Positions 63,498 through 64,000 of a stretch of 64,000 nucleotides of DNA are shown piece by piece. The position numbers and the translations under genes were made by a program. Source of the DNA: Saprospiraceae bacterium (GTDB lineage Bacteria > Bacteroidota > Bacteroidia > Chitinophagales > Saprospiraceae); NCBI GenBank assembly GCA_016717105.1, contig JADKGF010000026.1, forward strand, positions 1-64,000, given 5' to 3'. The stretch's first letter is position 1. Every line of letters begins with the position of its first letter. The notes below the pieces were generated by a model. It saw only the letters and a program-made list of their open reading frames with translations. It ran no database searches and was not told the origin of the DNA.

Positions 63498-64000
63498 CTA
63501 CGATGAACGTTGTGCGATAGCGTGATACCTTTTGACATGTGGACCAAGAAAAATCCTTGCATACATCCTAATCAATGCAATACCCGAAATCACAAATCCA
63601 AGCGCTAAGTAAAAGGCTAAAAATACCTGATCATAAGCTATGTGAGAGAACAAAATGTCTTCGCCCACAAAAGTACTTGTAATCGGAAATCCAGCTACTC
63701 CAAGGCAAGCCAAAAGGAATAAAGCTGCCAATCGTGGGTGCTCAAAAACATGACCTTGAAACTTATTCAAATCTACGCCAGGTTCCAGCTTTGTCATTTT
63801 CCAAAGAACAAAATATCCTAATATACCCGAAGGAATTACGCCAGCCAAATGGAAAAATATTTCATAAAATGTAAGATGCTCATTAAATGAAATCGCTAAA
63901 ACTACCCAAAAATGATTCATCAGCAACAAGGTCCATACCACAAAAACATTCCATCGTCCAGAATATGCCCTGAATACCAACATCAAACCAATTAATGCAA
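63498..64000 (-). CDS. NuoL/M-like proton-translocating membrane subunit, N-terminus outside the window
   Basis: The frame is open to the window edge (about 167 codons). Hydrophobic helices (WTLLLMNHFWVVLAISF, LAGVIPSGILGYFVLW, LALGFVISGIALIRMYARIF) and PRLAALFLLACLGVAGFP fit the C-terminal end of the proton_antipo_M family: NADH dehydrogenase NuoL/M, MrpA/D or hydrogenase-4 subunits. FPITSTFVGEDILFSH replaces the usual 'P..SGF..K' region. The exact complex cannot be named without the rest of the operon. Confidence 0.75.
   Translation of the reverse strand, partial: ALIGLMLVFRAYSGRWNVFVVWTLLLMNHFWVVLAISFNEHLTFYEIFFHLAGVIPSGILGYFVLWKMTKLEPGVDLNKFQGHVFEHPRLAALFLLACLGVAGFPITSTFVGEDILFSHIAYDQVFLAFYLALGFVISGIALIRMYARIFLGPHVKRYHAIAQRSS

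Overview
The window is a stretch of chromosome from a Bacteroidota bacterium, most likely a member of the Saprospirales/Saprospiraceae. The evidence is AT-rich DNA, promoters of the TAnnTTTG type, type IX secretion (T9SS) C-terminal sorting domains of both type A and type B, a SusC/SusD pair, a LytS/LytTR two-component pair, DUF3822 beside rsmD, and giant secreted proteins built from repeats with a WNGQTY...SGxY...GCDS core. No rRNA or tRNA gene was seen; the one RNA gene is a tmRNA on the minus strand.

Layout. 1-4.1 kb: secreted proteins, a HAD phosphatase with a DUF1080 protein, a lipoprotein and a UDP-glucuronate decarboxylase. 4.3-10.2 kb: a six-gene plus-strand operon that looks like a sphingolipid/ceramide pathway (serine palmitoyltransferase, YghO/bCerS-like acyltransferase, SDR reductase, lipid kinase), followed by a DMT-type membrane protein and yigZ. 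10.2-11.4 kb: a REP-like palindrome array beside a Y1 (HUH) transposase. 11.5-15.4 kb: a DUF4442 protein, a cobalamin adenosyltransferase, pyrophosphatase, and two broken genes. 15.5-18.4 kb: uvrA. 18.5-22.6 kb: a secreted TPR-CHAT protease-like protein facing an ECF sigma factor and a one-TM anti-sigma/TPR protein. 22.9-26.1 kb: a 21-bp minisatellite, a leaderless amidase, and a LytTR regulator with its kinase. 26.2-35.3 kb: three heavily frame-disrupted minus-strand genes (a C25-like/MopE-repeat T9SS protein, SusD and SusC) with ssrA among them. 35.6-42.6 kb: housekeeping genes (mpl, CHAP, tsaD, DUF3822-rsmD, CorC-type). 42.8-58.2 kb: a family of giant T9SS proteins with tandem 2-kb modules and about 40-residue repeats. 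58.3-64 kb: uppP, an RluA-type synthase, DUF6089, rimM, a lipoprotein, mnmA and a partial proton-translocating antiporter-like subunit.

A striking property is the number of genes broken by single-base indels (at least eight loci) next to perfectly intact housekeeping genes. Inside the giant gene, two near-identical modules differ mainly by frame-breaking indels. That pattern fits residual long-read assembly errors at least as well as real gene decay, so every pseudogene call here should be read with that caveat.

Most worth a second look: the compact ceramide-type operon; the sigma/anti-sigma/CHAT module; the constant-tail, variable-head modules of the giant surface proteins with shared leaders and a TACAA microsatellite; the palindrome array beside its transposase; and an in-frame TAG inside an otherwise intact T9SS gene.
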